From positions 248,001 through 312,000 of the forward strand of contig NZ_CP093312.1 in the NCBI RefSeq assembly GCF_023213175.1: DNA of 64,000 bases, written 5' to 3'. Below the pieces are notes generated by a model. That model saw only the letters and a program-made list of their open reading frames with translations, was not told the origin of the DNA and did no database searches. The DNA comes from Sulfurovum sp. XGS-02. GTDB taxonomy: Bacteria; Campylobacterota; Campylobacteria; Campylobacterales; Sulfurovaceae. A program made the position numbers and the translations under genes. Of the stretch, positions 46,241 to 54,695 are shown piece by piece; positions within the stretch are counted from its first letter, which is position 1; every line of letters begins with the position of its first letter.

Positions 46241-46984
46241 GATAAAACGGAAACACACCCCTTGGAAATTCTTTATCAGGATGCGTACCTTGTAGCGATC
46301 AATAAACCATCAGGTCTGCTTGTGCACAAGTCACCCATAGACAAACATGAAACAGAGTTCGCACTGCAACTGGTACGTGACCAGATAGGAGAGTATGTCT
46401 ATCCTATCCACCGTTTGGACAAACCGACCTCGGGGGTCTTGCTTTTTGCATTGAATGCCCAAGTGGCCAAGACAATGTCCCTTCTTTTTCGTTCTTCCCA
46501 AGTCCACAAAGAGTACATGGCCGTCGTACGCGGTTTTACCGAAGATGCATCACTGATAGACCATCCGCTCAAACAGATGTTAGATACCAAGGAGCAGAAG
46601 AAACAGGGGATTACCAAAGAAGTACAAGAAGCACAAACCGCGTATGAACGTTTGGCAACGGTGGAGTTGCCCTTTCCCGTAAGCCGTTATCCTGTTGCCC
46701 GTTACTCTTTGGTAAAACTTTTTCCAAAAACTGGAAGGAAACATCAACTCAGACGACATATGAAACATATATTTCATCCCATTATTGGAGATACAAAACA
46801 TGGAAGAGGCGAGCACAATACACTTTTCCGTGAAAAATATGTATGCCATAGGCTTCTGTTGCATTCAAATAGGATCTCTTTTATCCATCCTGTACATCAG
46901 GAAAAAATAGTCATAGAGGCGACATTGGATGATACTTGGCAGAGAATTTTCAAAGAATTTGGATGGGAACAGGTTGAGTATTAG
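46238..46984 (+). CDS. truC: tRNA pseudouridine(65) synthase TruC-like
   Basis: 248 aa. EILYQDAYLVAINKPSGLLVHKS, DKHETEFALQLVRDQIG and PIHRLDKPTSGVLLFAL follow the TruC pattern closely, without an S4 domain; the catalytic Asp is in HRLDKPTSG. TruC modifies U65 in some tRNAs. Divergent from smpB. TATAAT sits just before the ATG, with no ribosome-binding site. Confidence 0.85.
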   Translation: MDKTETHPLEILYQDAYLVAINKPSGLLVHKSPIDKHETEFALQLVRDQIGEYVYPIHRLDKPTSGVLLFALNAQVAKTMSLLFRSSQVHKEYMAVVRGFTEDASLIDHPLKQMLDTKEQKKQGITKEVQEAQTAYERLATVELPFPVSRYPVARYSLVKLFPKTGRKHQLRRHMKHIFHPIIGDTKHGRGEHNTLFREKYVCHRLLLHSNRISFIHPVHQEKIVIEATLDDTWQRIFKEFGWEQVEY

Positions 46985-47067
46985 GGTCTATTATACCTAC
47001 AATAAATAAGGTAATTGTATGCACTTTCATATACATTAAAATATCTCTATTGTAGCCTCTTCTATGG

Positions 47068-47099
47068 TATAATGATAGGAATATTTCATTATGTGGAGC
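47068..47099 (+). promoter_or_regulatory. Promoter and RBS of the retropepsin/7TM/ATP-grasp cassette
   Basis: GGTATAAT gives a -10 at 47068-47073. GGAG at 47095-47098 is spaced seven bases before the ATG at 47106, which decides the start over an in-frame ATG at 47091. Confidence 0.5.
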
Positions 47100-47105
47100 T
47101 ATAGA

Positions 47106-47669
47106 ATGACTTTACCAAGAGGGTGGTATTACCCCTTAATATTTTTGTTTTTGTTCAGTGTATCTTTTGTTGAAGCACAAGAAGATACTGCACTCTCAAC
47201 GGAGCAAAAAAATACTTATGTAAATCTAAATACAGAAAAGCCAGATTCCAAGATCATTATCGGAGCGTTGGAGAATGTTCGACTTGTACCTCCCAATGAG
47301 GTACTTAAAGCACGTATTGACACAGGTGCAAAAACGACCTCTATCGATGCCCGCAATATCACTCCTTTTGAACGTGATGGAAAGCAGTGGGTACGGTTTG
47401 ACTTTGTATCAGGGAAAAAAGAACATACAATTGAGAGAAAGGTGGTCAAAACAGTACAGATCAAGCGTCATGGAGCAGAGTCAATGGACCGTTATGTGGT
47501 AAAGATGCGTGTCATACTCGGTGATGTATCTCAGTTGATCTCGGTGAACTTGAGCGATAGAGAGGAGTATAAATATCCTGTACTTATAGGACGAAATTTC
47601 TTACGCGATTTTTTTATCGTTGATGTTTCAAAAAAATATCAATTCAAACCTATGTCTTTACCTAAATAA
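47106..47669 (+). CDS. Exported retropepsin-like protease (RimB / 'Zn_protease' family)
   Basis: 187 aa. A signal peptide or anchor at about 7-25 (PLIFLFLFSVSFVEAQ), then the single-domain retropepsin-like fold: ARIDTGAKTTSIDA holds the DTGA catalytic-Asp motif, and YPVLIGRNFLRDFFIVDVS is the second hallmark. The family is often labelled ATP-dependent zinc protease, but DTGA points to an aspartic protease active as a dimer. First gene of a cassette with an inactive transglutaminase-7TM protein and a RimK-like ligase, known from comparative genomics of ATP-grasp amidoligases. Confidence 0.8.
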   Translation: MTLPRGWYYPLIFLFLFSVSFVEAQEDTALSTEQKNTYVNLNTEKPDSKIIIGALENVRLVPPNEVLKARIDTGAKTTSIDARNITPFERDGKQWVRFDFVSGKKEHTIERKVVKTVQIKRHGAESMDRYVVKMRVILGDVSQLISVNLSDREEYKYPVLIGRNFLRDFFIVDVSKKYQFKPMSLPK

Positions 47670-47681
47670 CAAGGAAATTTC

Positions 47682-49211
47682 ATGTCTAGAAGATTGCAAG
47701 CACTATTGATTACTTTCATTTTGGCATTCACTGGATTTTTTATCGTCTGGTATAAGGTCGGTGTACTTGGCATACCATTTTTACCTCATGAAAAGCGTTC
47801 CGTCTATACGGTTGGAGCAGAGATCTCATTTGTAGGACAGAAGAAATCAGTCTTGGTCTCTATGGCACTTCCAGAGCCTCAAGAGGGGATGCAGATACTC
47901 TCTGAAGATGTTGCATCATCCGGGTTTGGTTATGCTGAAGGAGAAACAAAAGAGGGCAAAAGGGCTGAATGGAGTAGACGAAACGTTGTAGGGCCGCAGA
48001 AGCTTTACTACTCTCTAGAAGTTTTGATAGAACCTGGAGAATATAAGCCCAAGCATCCTATCACTCCCTCTGAGCAAGAAACTGAAACGCTGAGTGATCT
48101 TCCGAATATACTACAGGATACAGCAAAAAATCTTTTACATGATGTACGTTCCAGATCTGCAGATACACATTCTTTTGTGGCACAATTGATCAAAGATTTT
48201 AGTGCAAAAGAACCTTCTCAGGCAGTGAAGATACTACTTGCACAGGCAGGAGAGACTAAAATTGATCTCCTCTACCGTCTTTTACGATACAGAAAAATAT
48301 CAGTACGAAAGATCCATGGACTTTTCCTGGAAAGTGCACGGCGTAATATCGTATTGACGCCTATGCTGGATGTTTATGATGGAAAAAATTGGCAACTTTA
48401 TGATTTGAAAAAAGGTAAAGTGATCCGTGATAAGAATTTTTTTGTTTGGCAGCAAGGTAGTGCTTCACTGATCGAAGTCACCGGTGCGAGAAAATCGAAC
48501 ATTAGTTTTTCCGTCAATGAGCGTCAGGTTCCCGTACAAAACCTTCTTGAGAAAAAAGAACTTGTCAAAAAGGCAGCCATATTGGATTTTTCACTCTTTA
48601 CCCTGCCGATATCTGCACAGAATGCGTATAGGCATATCTTACTGGTACCTTTTGGTGCATTGGTCGTGGTACTGTTAAGGATTCTGGTGGGGTTGAGAAC
48701 CTCAGGAACCTTTATGCCTGTTTTGATCGCATTGGCTTTTATGGAGACAACACTTTCTGCAGGGCTGATCATGTTTATTCTGATCGTAGGAATGGGTCTG
48801 GTCATTCGTTCCTATTTGAGCAGCCTAAACTTGTTACTGGTTGCAAGGATCTCTGCAGTAATGATCGTCGTGATCCTTATTATGTCCTTTATGAGTATTT
48901 TAAGTTTTAAACTGGGGATCAAAGAAGTGCTTACGGTCACATTTTTCCCTATGATCATCTTAGCCTGGACAATTGAAAGAATGTCTATATTATGGGAAGA
49001 AGAGGGTGCAAGAGAGGTCTTTATTCAGGGGGGAGGTTCACTGATCGTCGCTGTGTGTGCTTACTTTGTTATGAGTGATCCTTTTGTTTCACATATTGCT
49101 GTGAATTTCCCGGAACTCCTTTTGGTCGTATTGGCTGTGATTATTATGATCGGACGTTACAGTGGGTACCGGTTGAGTGAACTCATTCGTTTTAGATCCA
49201 TGGTGGAGTAA
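47682..49211 (+). CDS. Inactive-transglutaminase domain fused to 7TM region
   Basis: 509 aa. One N-terminal helix (about 7-25), an extracytoplasmic region to about 310, then seven helices from about 322 (HILLVPFGALVVVLLRILVG through LLLVVLAVIIMIG). The middle has the transglutaminase-like pattern (IDLLYRLLRYRKISVRKIHGL, LDVYDGKNWQLYDL), but the catalytic Cys is absent; the only Cys in the protein is in a late helix. Such proteins are thought to bind rather than cleave peptides. It lies between the protease and ATP-grasp genes, spacing 12 and 0 bases. Confidence 0.8.
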   Translation: MSRRLQALLITFILAFTGFFIVWYKVGVLGIPFLPHEKRSVYTVGAEISFVGQKKSVLVSMALPEPQEGMQILSEDVASSGFGYAEGETKEGKRAEWSRRNVVGPQKLYYSLEVLIEPGEYKPKHPITPSEQETETLSDLPNILQDTAKNLLHDVRSRSADTHSFVAQLIKDFSAKEPSQAVKILLAQAGETKIDLLYRLLRYRKISVRKIHGLFLESARRNIVLTPMLDVYDGKNWQLYDLKKGKVIRDKNFFVWQQGSASLIEVTGARKSNISFSVNERQVPVQNLLEKKELVKKAAILDFSLFTLPISAQNAYRHILLVPFGALVVVLLRILVGLRTSGTFMPVLIALAFMETTLSAGLIMFILIVGMGLVIRSYLSSLNLLLVARISAVMIVVILIMSFMSILSFKLGIKEVLTVTFFPMIILAWTIERMSILWEEEGAREVFIQGGGSLIVAVCAYFVMSDPFVSHIAVNFPELLLVVLAVIIMIGRYSGYRLSELIRFRSMVE

Positions 49212-50168
49212 ATGATGTTCGCTAATCCTTTTAAGCTTAAAAAATTGGGTATATTGGGGATGAACAAACGAAATATACATTATATTGGAGCACATAACGA
49301 TCGTAAATATTATCCTTTGGTGGATAATAAATTAAAAACCAAGATCATTGCCCAAAGTGCCGGTATTGCCGTACCGAAGTTGATCAAAACCATTGAACGT
49401 CAGTCACAACTTCGTTATTTGAAAGAGATATTGGAGGGAATTGACGGATTTGTGCTCAAGCCTTCCCAGGGAAGCGGGGGAAAGGGTATTTTGGTCATCG
49501 TCAAGCGTGAAGGTGAGGAGTTCATCAAAGCAAACGGACAGAGACTGGAACTGAGGGATATCCAACGCGATATCTCAAATATTCTAAGCGGTCTCTATTC
49601 ACTCGGAGGAAAACCCGATATCGCCATGCTTGAAACACTGGTAGAGTTTGACCCTATTTTTGATCGCTACAGTTATGAGGGTGTACCGGATATCAGGGTG
49701 ATCACCTATAGAGGGTACCCTGCCATGGCCATGCTGCGGTGTTCAACCAGGGAGAGTGACGGTAAGGCAAATTTACATCAGGGTGCAGTGGGTGTAGGAC
49801 TTGATATTGCGACAGGAAAGGCACTTTTTGCCGTACAGCATGGTTCCCCTGTAACACACCACCCTGATACAGGGTATGATTTTTCTGAGCTTGAAATACC
49901 GCATTGGGAGAGGATACTGACCCTGGCAGCATCCTGTTATGAAGTAACCCATCTGGGTTACCTGGGTGTAGATATCGTATTGGACAAAAACCTAGGTCCT
50001 TTGATCCTGGAGCTCAATGCCCGTCCCGGGCTGGCTATACAAATTGCCAATAGAACAGGTGCCGTAAAACGCTATGACGTGATCGATAGACAACAAGCTA
50101 ATTTGGATGTGGCACAGAGAGTAAAGTTCTCAATGGAACATTTTGGTAGGAAAACAGGTGAAGGCTAA
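49212..50168 (+). CDS. RimK-like ATP-grasp ligase (alpha-L-glutamate ligase-like)
   Basis: 318 aa. The ATP-grasp fold has FVLKPSQGSGGKGILVI as the nucleotide loop, MLETLVEFDPIFDRYS and PDIRVITYRGYPAMAMLR in the middle, and LILELNARPGLAIQIAN binding Mg. Members ligate amino acids to a peptide, protein or small molecule; the substrate here is unknown. It starts directly after the 7TM gene stop. No peptide substrate gene is evident nearby except possibly the VF530 protein downstream. Confidence 0.82.
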   Translation: MMFANPFKLKKLGILGMNKRNIHYIGAHNDRKYYPLVDNKLKTKIIAQSAGIAVPKLIKTIERQSQLRYLKEILEGIDGFVLKPSQGSGGKGILVIVKREGEEFIKANGQRLELRDIQRDISNILSGLYSLGGKPDIAMLETLVEFDPIFDRYSYEGVPDIRVITYRGYPAMAMLRCSTRESDGKANLHQGAVGVGLDIATGKALFAVQHGSPVTHHPDTGYDFSELEIPHWERILTLAASCYEVTHLGYLGVDIVLDKNLGPLILELNARPGLAIQIANRTGAVKRYDVIDRQQANLDVAQRVKFSMEHFGRKTGEG

Positions 50169-50187
50169 ATGCAAAGGATGAAGATAA

Positions 50188-50427
50188 GTGATGCATGGTG
50201 AACACAAAAACAATCCTTTGCACGGGATTAAACTCAAGCAGATAGTCGAGGAGTTGCAGGAAGAGTATGGTTGGGAACTGCTGGCAGAGTTCGTGAACAT
50301 ACGATGTTTCAAGTATGATCCAAGTGTCAACTCCTCTTTAAAGTTCTTGAGAAAAACACCCTGGGCAAGAGAAAAAGTTGAAGCACTGTATCTGCTGATG
50401 CGAAAGAAGAGAGAAAAAGAGCGCTAA
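50188..50427 (+). CDS. VF530/DUF2132 small protein
   Basis: 79 aa. [31 protein letters not shown] and [22 protein letters not shown] are hallmarks of VF530, a small helical, possibly DNA-binding family. Start is either GTG at 50188 (nine bases from AAGGA) or ATG at 50191; GTG has the better spacing. It follows the RimK-like gene by 19 bases on the same strand and may share its transcript. Confidence 0.8.
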   Translation: MMHGEHKNNPLHGIKLKQIVEELQEEYGWELLAEFVNIRCFKYDPSVNSSLKFLRKTPWAREKVEALYLLMRKKREKER

Positions 50428-50442
50428 AAATCTCGTATATTT

Positions 50443-51339
50443 TCAACGCAGACGAAAAAATGTACTCCCGCTCCCTGAAAAGAACCACCCCTCTTTCGCT
50501 TCGTTTTGTAGCTCAGGATAGGCGATAAGTGCAGCCTTGTAAAGATCATTCAACATCATTGGATCTGCAATGCGTTCGAGCAGTGTTTTTGAGTCAAGTT
50601 TGTCCCATCCTATGAAAGAAGCAAGTGAAATATCACTCAGAAGATGTTCTTTAAAGGTCTTATAGACCAGGCCGGTATCACACCCTATATCCGGAGTGTA
50701 CAGTTCCAAAGAGAGTGGTTCCTCTTCAAAAGGTTCAACGATCTCCCCAAAACCGCTGACATTTGCCGAGGTGTAGTTGTAGATGAAAAAGGGAAGGTCT
50801 GCACCTATGGCACTTCCCAGTTTTGCCAGTTCTTTGGTACTGATCAGAAGGTTGCATACCTCTTTGACCAAACGCATGAAGGCTGCGGCATCAGAACTGC
50901 CTCCGCCTAAGCCTGCCTGACTCGGGATACGTTTGGTGACGACGACCTTATGCTTGTAAAAGAAGTTGAGTATATCAAGGTCACCGGTATAGTCGTTGAG
51001 TGCCTTGTAGGCTTTGTAGATGGTATTGGATTCGAGTGGTATACCTTCACACCCTTCTATGGTAAAAGTATCACATTCGCAGGGTACAAAGGCAATGGTA
51101 TCATAGAGATCCTCTATATACATGAATCGGGAGAGCAGGGTATGATAGCCGTTTTCATGTCCGGTGATCTTTAAAAAGATATTGACTTTGGCATGGGCTT
51201 TGATACTGTAGCCTGTATCTGTCTTTTCTATACAGGACTGCATCCTGATCGATTTGTCCTCATTTCCATTATTTGTTGATATGGGAAGCGTATCGACATC
51301 CCAGTATCCACCTTCATCACCACCTTCAAAACCACCCAT
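50443..51339 (-). CDS. ispE: 4-diphosphocytidyl-2-C-methylerythritol kinase
   Basis: 298 aa. GHMP kinase of the MEP isoprenoid pathway. KAHAKVNIFLKITG is the N-terminal motif, PSQAGLGGGSSDAAA the ATP loop, and FSGSGSTFFRL the C-terminal motif. Residues 1-32 are an extra Gly/Asp-rich N-terminus not usual in the family. An AAAGG site precedes the first ATG (51339); an internal Met at residue 33 (51243) would give a standard-length protein but has a poorly spaced GAGG. Downstream of truB. Confidence 0.9.
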   Translation of the reverse strand: MGGFEGGDEGGYWDVDTLPISTNNGNEDKSIRMQSCIEKTDTGYSIKAHAKVNIFLKITGHENGYHTLLSRFMYIEDLYDTIAFVPCECDTFTIEGCEGIPLESNTIYKAYKALNDYTGDLDILNFFYKHKVVVTKRIPSQAGLGGGSSDAAAFMRLVKEVCNLLISTKELAKLGSAIGADLPFFIYNYTSANVSGFGEIVEPFEEEPLSLELYTPDIGCDTGLVYKTFKEHLLSDISLASFIGWDKLDSKTLLERIADPMMLNDLYKAALIAYPELQNEAKEGWFFSGSGSTFFRLR

Positions 51340-51412
51340 ATCATGAAACCTTTTTTATAGAAATTGGATGGGCATTATACTATAAAAAAGATCGGTAGTA
51401 AAATCTCAAAGA

Positions 51413-52243
51413 TTAGCACGCTTCAAACTTCGGGATACGGTTAAACCTGTATTTTACCTCTTCACCCATGATCTCGATAATGGAAAAAAAGTGTGAAGTC
51501 TCGATGAGATATATGCCGTCCTCTTTGGTTTCAAAATACTCCACAGAGAGCTTTTTCCCCAGTTCAATATACTCCTCTTCACCTCTGTAGGTATTGGAAG
51601 GAATGGCCAAATGCGTAAAGGGGTCCAGGGCTTTCTCATCTTCATAGTAGAATGCCCCTTCATGGACACGGTGTAGACTTGAGAGTGTACCGTCCACACC
51701 CAACTTGTCTGCGATCAATGCTCCTAGACTTCGAATATAGGTTCCTTCACTCACTGTGGCTTCAAAGTGTACAAAGGGATGGTTATAGTTGAGCAGTTTA
51801 ATATCATGGATAGTGGAGGTGATGGTCTTCAGTGCTACTTCTTCACCTTCACGTGCAAGTTCATAGGCGCGTTTTCCGTTGATCTTCTTGGCACAGAATT
51901 TTGGAGGGTAGTAGGTCAGTTCGCCTTTGAGGGAGAGCAGTACCTCTTCTATCTGCTGTTGGGCGAAAGGAGATACCTCTTTAATACTGTCTATCTTCTC
52001 TATATCAAGGCTTGGAGAGTTTGCCCCTAGCCATAGGGTAGCTTTGTAGCTTTTAGGTGTTTTATTGAGGTATTGGAAGAGTTTGGTGTATTGTCCTGTA
52101 GCCACGATGAGACATCCTGTCGCAAAAGGGTCAAGCGTACCCGAAAACCCCACTTTCTTGGTTCCGTATTTACGTTTGACATACCCCATATACCCATTCG
52201 AAGAACGGAAGATAGGTTTATTGACAACAAATAATCGATTCAC
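51413..52243 (-). CDS. truB: tRNA pseudouridine(55) synthase TruB
   Basis: 276 aa. GFSGTLDPFATGCLIVATGQ carries the catalytic Asp; KSYKATLWLG and GTYIRSLGALIADKLG follow the family. The C-terminal PUA domain is short or divergent, as in relatives. The start is GTG with AAGGAT upstream. Part of the uvrD-truB-ispE order; C. jejuni has csrA between truB and ispE (from memory), which is missing here. Confidence 0.95.
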   Translation of the reverse strand: MNRLFVVNKPIFRSSNGYMGYVKRKYGTKKVGFSGTLDPFATGCLIVATGQYTKLFQYLNKTPKSYKATLWLGANSPSLDIEKIDSIKEVSPFAQQQIEEVLLSLKGELTYYPPKFCAKKINGKRAYELAREGEEVALKTITSTIHDIKLLNYNHPFVHFEATVSEGTYIRSLGALIADKLGVDGTLSSLHRVHEGAFYYEDEKALDPFTHLAIPSNTYRGEEEYIELGKKLSVEYFETKEDGIYLIETSHFFSIIEIMGEEVKYRFNRIPKFEAC

Positions 52244-52288
52244 AGTTGATATCCTTTAGTAGTCACTTTTAATCACACGCAGTGTGTC

Positions 52289-52338
52289 TTGTCGTTGCGA
52301 ACGCCCGTGAAAGCGAAGCGATTCGAGAGAAACGACGA
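52289..52338. repeat. REP-like palindromic element
   Basis: GTCGTTGCGAACGCCCGTGA followed by AAGCGAAGCGATTCGAGAG and AAACGACGA. The ends GTCGTT (52291-52296) and AACGAC (52331-52336) pair. It resembles the widespread bacterial repeat of the form GTCATTGCGAGCGAAGCGAAGC. Higher GC than its surroundings, between truB and uvrD. Confidence 0.5.
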
Positions 52339-52426
52339 TTTTTGCTTCGTTTTTTAAAAAATGAAGGGAAAAACATCACCACAGTTCAAATATAGGGTAG
52401 TTAAAAAAATTATACAAGTATAAGAT

Positions 52427-54493
52427 CTAGATACTTTGTACAAATGAACTCAGTATCTCTTTCTTGTTCCCGCCAAAGTTAATAAGCAGTTTATACTCTT
52501 TGCCAGATTTGTTCGCAGCCTGGACACGTCCGATACCAAAGATCTTATGTTTGACCAGGTCCCCTTTTTTGAAAGCGGAACTTTTAGTGATCTTCAGGCT
52601 TGTATCCTGAATGAGTCCCGCTTCACCCAGGAAACGGCTCTTGTCTATCATTTTGCGCCGGCCTTTGTAAAAACGGCTGTCGACATAGCAGAGTGTGAGA
52701 TCCGACTTCGCTCTGGTGATCGCTACATAGCCCAGACGGCGCTCCTCTTCCATATTGGAGCCTTCACCCAGAAGAGGGAAGAACTCTTCTTCCAACCCGA
52801 TGACAAAAAGATGTTCAAACTCCAGTCCCTTGGCCGCATGGATACTCATAATGGTAATGGTGTCCTCTTCCACCTGGTCCTGGTCGCTTTGCAGTGAAAT
52901 GTCATTGAGGAACTCATCGAGTGTAAGGTCAGGGTTTTTCATCACGGCATCTCTGAAGTATCCGTAAAACTCATCGATGTTCAAGATGCGGTCAAAACCG
53001 TCGACCATACCGGCATAATGGTCTTTGAGTTTGATACGCTCTTCAAAGAGTGTAATGAAGTTACCGAGTTCATTTTCCAAAGCTTCCTGCAAGAGTGTGA
53101 TATCTTCGACAAGTTTCTCCAAAGCGGTGTTGATCTTTTTACTGACGACCGCAGGGAGTTCTCCCTTGACCGATTTTTTGATATATTCAAAAAGTGACAT
53201 TTTGGCATCAAAAGCGGCTTTTTGCAGCTTTTCTATGGATGCTTTACCGATACCTCTTTTGGGTTTATTGATAATACGTATGAGAGAAAAATCATCATGC
53301 GGATTGGAAAGTACTCTTAAGTAGGAGATGAGGTCTTTGATCTCGGCACGTTCATAAAAGCGCATACCTCCGATGAGTTTGAAACCTAGTCCTGCTTTTG
53401 TAAAACCCTCTTCGAGTGAACGTGAGAGCGCATTGATACGGTAGAGTACGGCTATCTCGTTGGGATCCACGCCTTCATCGAGGAGTTTTTGTACTTCATG
53501 TGCGATGGCTTTGGCTTCCATAGACTCATCGAGTGAGTGGAGGAGTTTGACCTCTTGCCCGGAGCCTTTATGCGAAGTGAGTTTTTTGCCCAAACGTGTC
53601 GAATTGTGTTCTATAAGGGTATTGGCAGCATTGAGGATGGGTTCCGTGGAACGGTAATTGGTTTCAAGTTTGACCGTTTTGCATGTCTCAAAGTTATTGG
53701 CGAACTCCAAGATATTACGGATATTCGCACCTCTCCATCCGTAAATACTCTGATCATCATCCCCCACTACGCAGAGGTTGTTGTGTTCGGAAGAGAGCAG
53801 CTCAAGCAGTTGGAACTGCAGTTCATTGGTATCCTGGTACTCATCGACCATGATGTACTGGTATCGCTGGCTTGTCTCTTTTCTGAGTGCATCATTCTCA
53901 CTGAGTATCTTATAGGTGAGCATGAGAAGGTCATCGAAGTCCACAAGGTTGTTCTCTTCGATATTCGCCTGGTATTTGATATAGATATTGGCTATCTGTT
54001 TGTAGTCAGGCAGTTCAGCTTTTTCCAGTACCAGTTCAGGAGAGAGAAGTGAGTTTTTATATTTTGAGATCTCAGAAGCGATAAATGAGATGTTGAGATC
54101 TACTTTCAACTCTTTGGCTATGGCACGTAAAAGACGTTTTTTATCGTCACTGTCTATGATCACAAAGGCATTGCTTCTACCGAGCTTTTCGATATGGAAT
54201 TTTAGAAAGAGCAAACCAAATTTATGAAAGGTACATAAAAGTGGAGGATAGGAGACTTTTTCCGGCATTAATTTAAGGGCACGTTCACGCATTTCTGCAG
54301 CAGCTTTATTGGTAAATGTGAGGGTTAAAGTGTTTGCAGGATCAATACCTACTTCACCTACAAGGTAAGCAAGTCTGGTCGTCAGTGTCTTCGTCTTCCC
54401 ACTGCCTGCCCCTGCAAGGATAAGCATCGGTCCGTCAATATGCTCAACGGCCTCACGTTGTGATGGGTTTAATGCATTTAAAATTGTTTCCAT
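52427..54493 (-). CDS. uvrD: UvrD/Rep/PcrA-type DNA helicase
   Basis: 688 aa. SF1A helicase: LAGAGSGKTKTL (Walker A, Lys33), VDEYQDTNELQ (motif II), DDDQSIYGWRGA (motif III), TNYRSTEPIL, SIHAAKGLEFEHLFVIGLEE (motif V) and VAITRAKSDLTL (motif VI). The C-terminus has the Tudor-like PcrA/UvrD domain (FKKGDLVKHKIFGIGRV) that contacts RNA polymerase. Acts in repair and replication-fork clearing. ATG start; divergent from the LysR gene. Confidence 0.95.
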   Translation of the reverse strand: METILNALNPSQREAVEHIDGPMLILAGAGSGKTKTLTTRLAYLVGEVGIDPANTLTLTFTNKAAAEMRERALKLMPEKVSYPPLLCTFHKFGLLFLKFHIEKLGRSNAFVIIDSDDKKRLLRAIAKELKVDLNISFIASEISKYKNSLLSPELVLEKAELPDYKQIANIYIKYQANIEENNLVDFDDLLMLTYKILSENDALRKETSQRYQYIMVDEYQDTNELQFQLLELLSSEHNNLCVVGDDDQSIYGWRGANIRNILEFANNFETCKTVKLETNYRSTEPILNAANTLIEHNSTRLGKKLTSHKGSGQEVKLLHSLDESMEAKAIAHEVQKLLDEGVDPNEIAVLYRINALSRSLEEGFTKAGLGFKLIGGMRFYERAEIKDLISYLRVLSNPHDDFSLIRIINKPKRGIGKASIEKLQKAAFDAKMSLFEYIKKSVKGELPAVVSKKINTALEKLVEDITLLQEALENELGNFITLFEERIKLKDHYAGMVDGFDRILNIDEFYGYFRDAVMKNPDLTLDEFLNDISLQSDQDQVEEDTITIMSIHAAKGLEFEHLFVIGLEEEFFPLLGEGSNMEEERRLGYVAITRAKSDLTLCYVDSRFYKGRRKMIDKSRFLGEAGLIQDTSLKITKSSAFKKGDLVKHKIFGIGRVQAANKSGKEYKLLINFGGNKKEILSSFVQSI

Positions 54494-54583
54494 GAAAATG
54501 ATTGTGCTCCTATATAGTATTAATTATACCTTTTAATTGATTAGAAGTGCCATAAAGAGGAAATTTAGACTTTTTATATAAAA

Positions 54584-54638
54584 TAGAATCATTCTAATAA
54601 GAACAACTTATGTTTAATTAAGTATAATAAGATATAAT
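54584..54638 (+). promoter_or_regulatory. LysR operator and tandem -10 elements
   Basis: TAGAATCATTCTA (54584-54596) is a perfect dyad with a single central base and fits the LysR T-N11-A box. TATAAT occurs twice, at 54623-54628 and 54633-54638, 58 bases or more before the LysR ATG. Autoregulation is likely. Confidence 0.45.
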
Positions 54639-54695
54639 AACTTTATTAATTAATTTATTTAAAAAATTTAATCTTAGAATGAAGGACATAATTCA

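Noticed and set aside
51244-51339. Remnant of csrA fused to ispE
   Set aside because: The 32 residues show no CsrA pattern (no MLxLxRK start or similar), so only absence of csrA from this slot is noted.
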